13,554 nt of DNA. Source: an uncultured Collinsella sp. (GTDB taxonomy: Bacteria > Actinomycetota > Coriobacteriia > Coriobacteriales > Coriobacteriaceae). Positions 13,518 through 13,554 of this stretch are shown here, one piece after another; the stretch's first letter is position 1; each line of letters starts with the position of its first letter. Both the position numbers and the translations under genes were made by a program. The stretch covers positions 1-13,554 of the forward strand of contig URGY01000031.1 of assembly GCA_900547505.1 (NCBI GenBank), given 5' to 3'. The notes under the pieces are model-generated. The model worked only from the letters and a program-made list of their open reading frames with translations, was not told the origin of the DNA and did not search any database.

Positions 13518-13554
13518 CTGTCTCTTATACACATCTGACGCTGCCGACGAATAG
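13518..13554 (-). other. Untrimmed Nextera adapter at the right end, not genomic
   Basis: Positions 13518-13550 are the reverse complement of the same read-1 Nextera adapter found at the left end. They begin with the Tn5 mosaic end, and 13551-13554 (ATAG) are the first four bases of the reverse-complemented index seen at 8-15. Both ends thus carry the same i5-side adapter in inverted orientation. Confidence 0.98.

Noticed and set aside
1..13554. Terminal inverted repeats suggesting a 13.5-kb Tn5-like transposon
   Set aside because: The repeats are commercial adapter sequence including index bases. No transposase gene or target duplication is present.

Overview
The window is a GC-rich bacterial contig of about 13.5 kb. 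Gene order and protein style point to a gut Coriobacteriia actinobacterium, most likely Collinsella. That assignment comes from family knowledge and was not checked by a search. Both ends are untrimmed Illumina Nextera adapter (1-48 and 13518-13554) carrying what reads as the same i5 index, so the genuine DNA is about 49-13517. The left adapter cuts into hypE and gives it a false C-terminus.

Left half, minus strand, read right to left: an uncharacterised 82-residue histidine-bearing protein (5504-5256), a NikR-type nickel regulator with a His/Cys-rich N-terminal extension (5254-4742), hypF (4712-2241), hypC (2106-1846), hypD (1846-734) and a truncated hypE (685-49). HypF makes a thiocarboxamide/cyano group with HypE. 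HypC and HypD carry the Fe(CN)2CO unit of [NiFe]-hydrogenase. NikR would tie the set to nickel supply. No hypA, hypB or hydrogenase structural gene is present. Just upstream, a thioredoxin (6046-5726) is closed off by a strong minus-strand terminator (5575-5615). Divergent from it is a protein (6183-6758) that looks like a degenerate uracil-DNA-glycosylase-fold protein.

Middle: a two-gene LytTR response regulator / GHKL histidine kinase operon on the minus strand (8822-6823), of the AgrA/AgrC type but with no peptide-signal genes beside it.

Right half, plus strand: an NAD de novo synthesis operon nadA-nadB-nadC-niaR (9115-12981). NadB oxidises aspartate to iminoaspartate, NadA makes quinolinate, NadC converts it to nicotinate mononucleotide, and the last gene encodes the 3H-domain repressor NiaR. 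Upstream of nadA is a perfect 19-bp inverted repeat (9030-9073) lying across the likely promoter, the obvious NiaR operator. A 16-bp G:U-containing RNA hairpin sits between nadA and nadB. A 21-bp-arm inverted repeat, probably a dispersed element, follows niaR, then a bidirectional terminator shared with a convergent 2[4Fe-4S] ferredoxin gene (13368-13183).

No tRNA, rRNA, CRISPR array or natural insertion sequence was seen. No gene-free stretch exceeds 300 bases. The longest, 8823-9114 (292 bases), holds the nad operator/promoter and nothing else I can identify.
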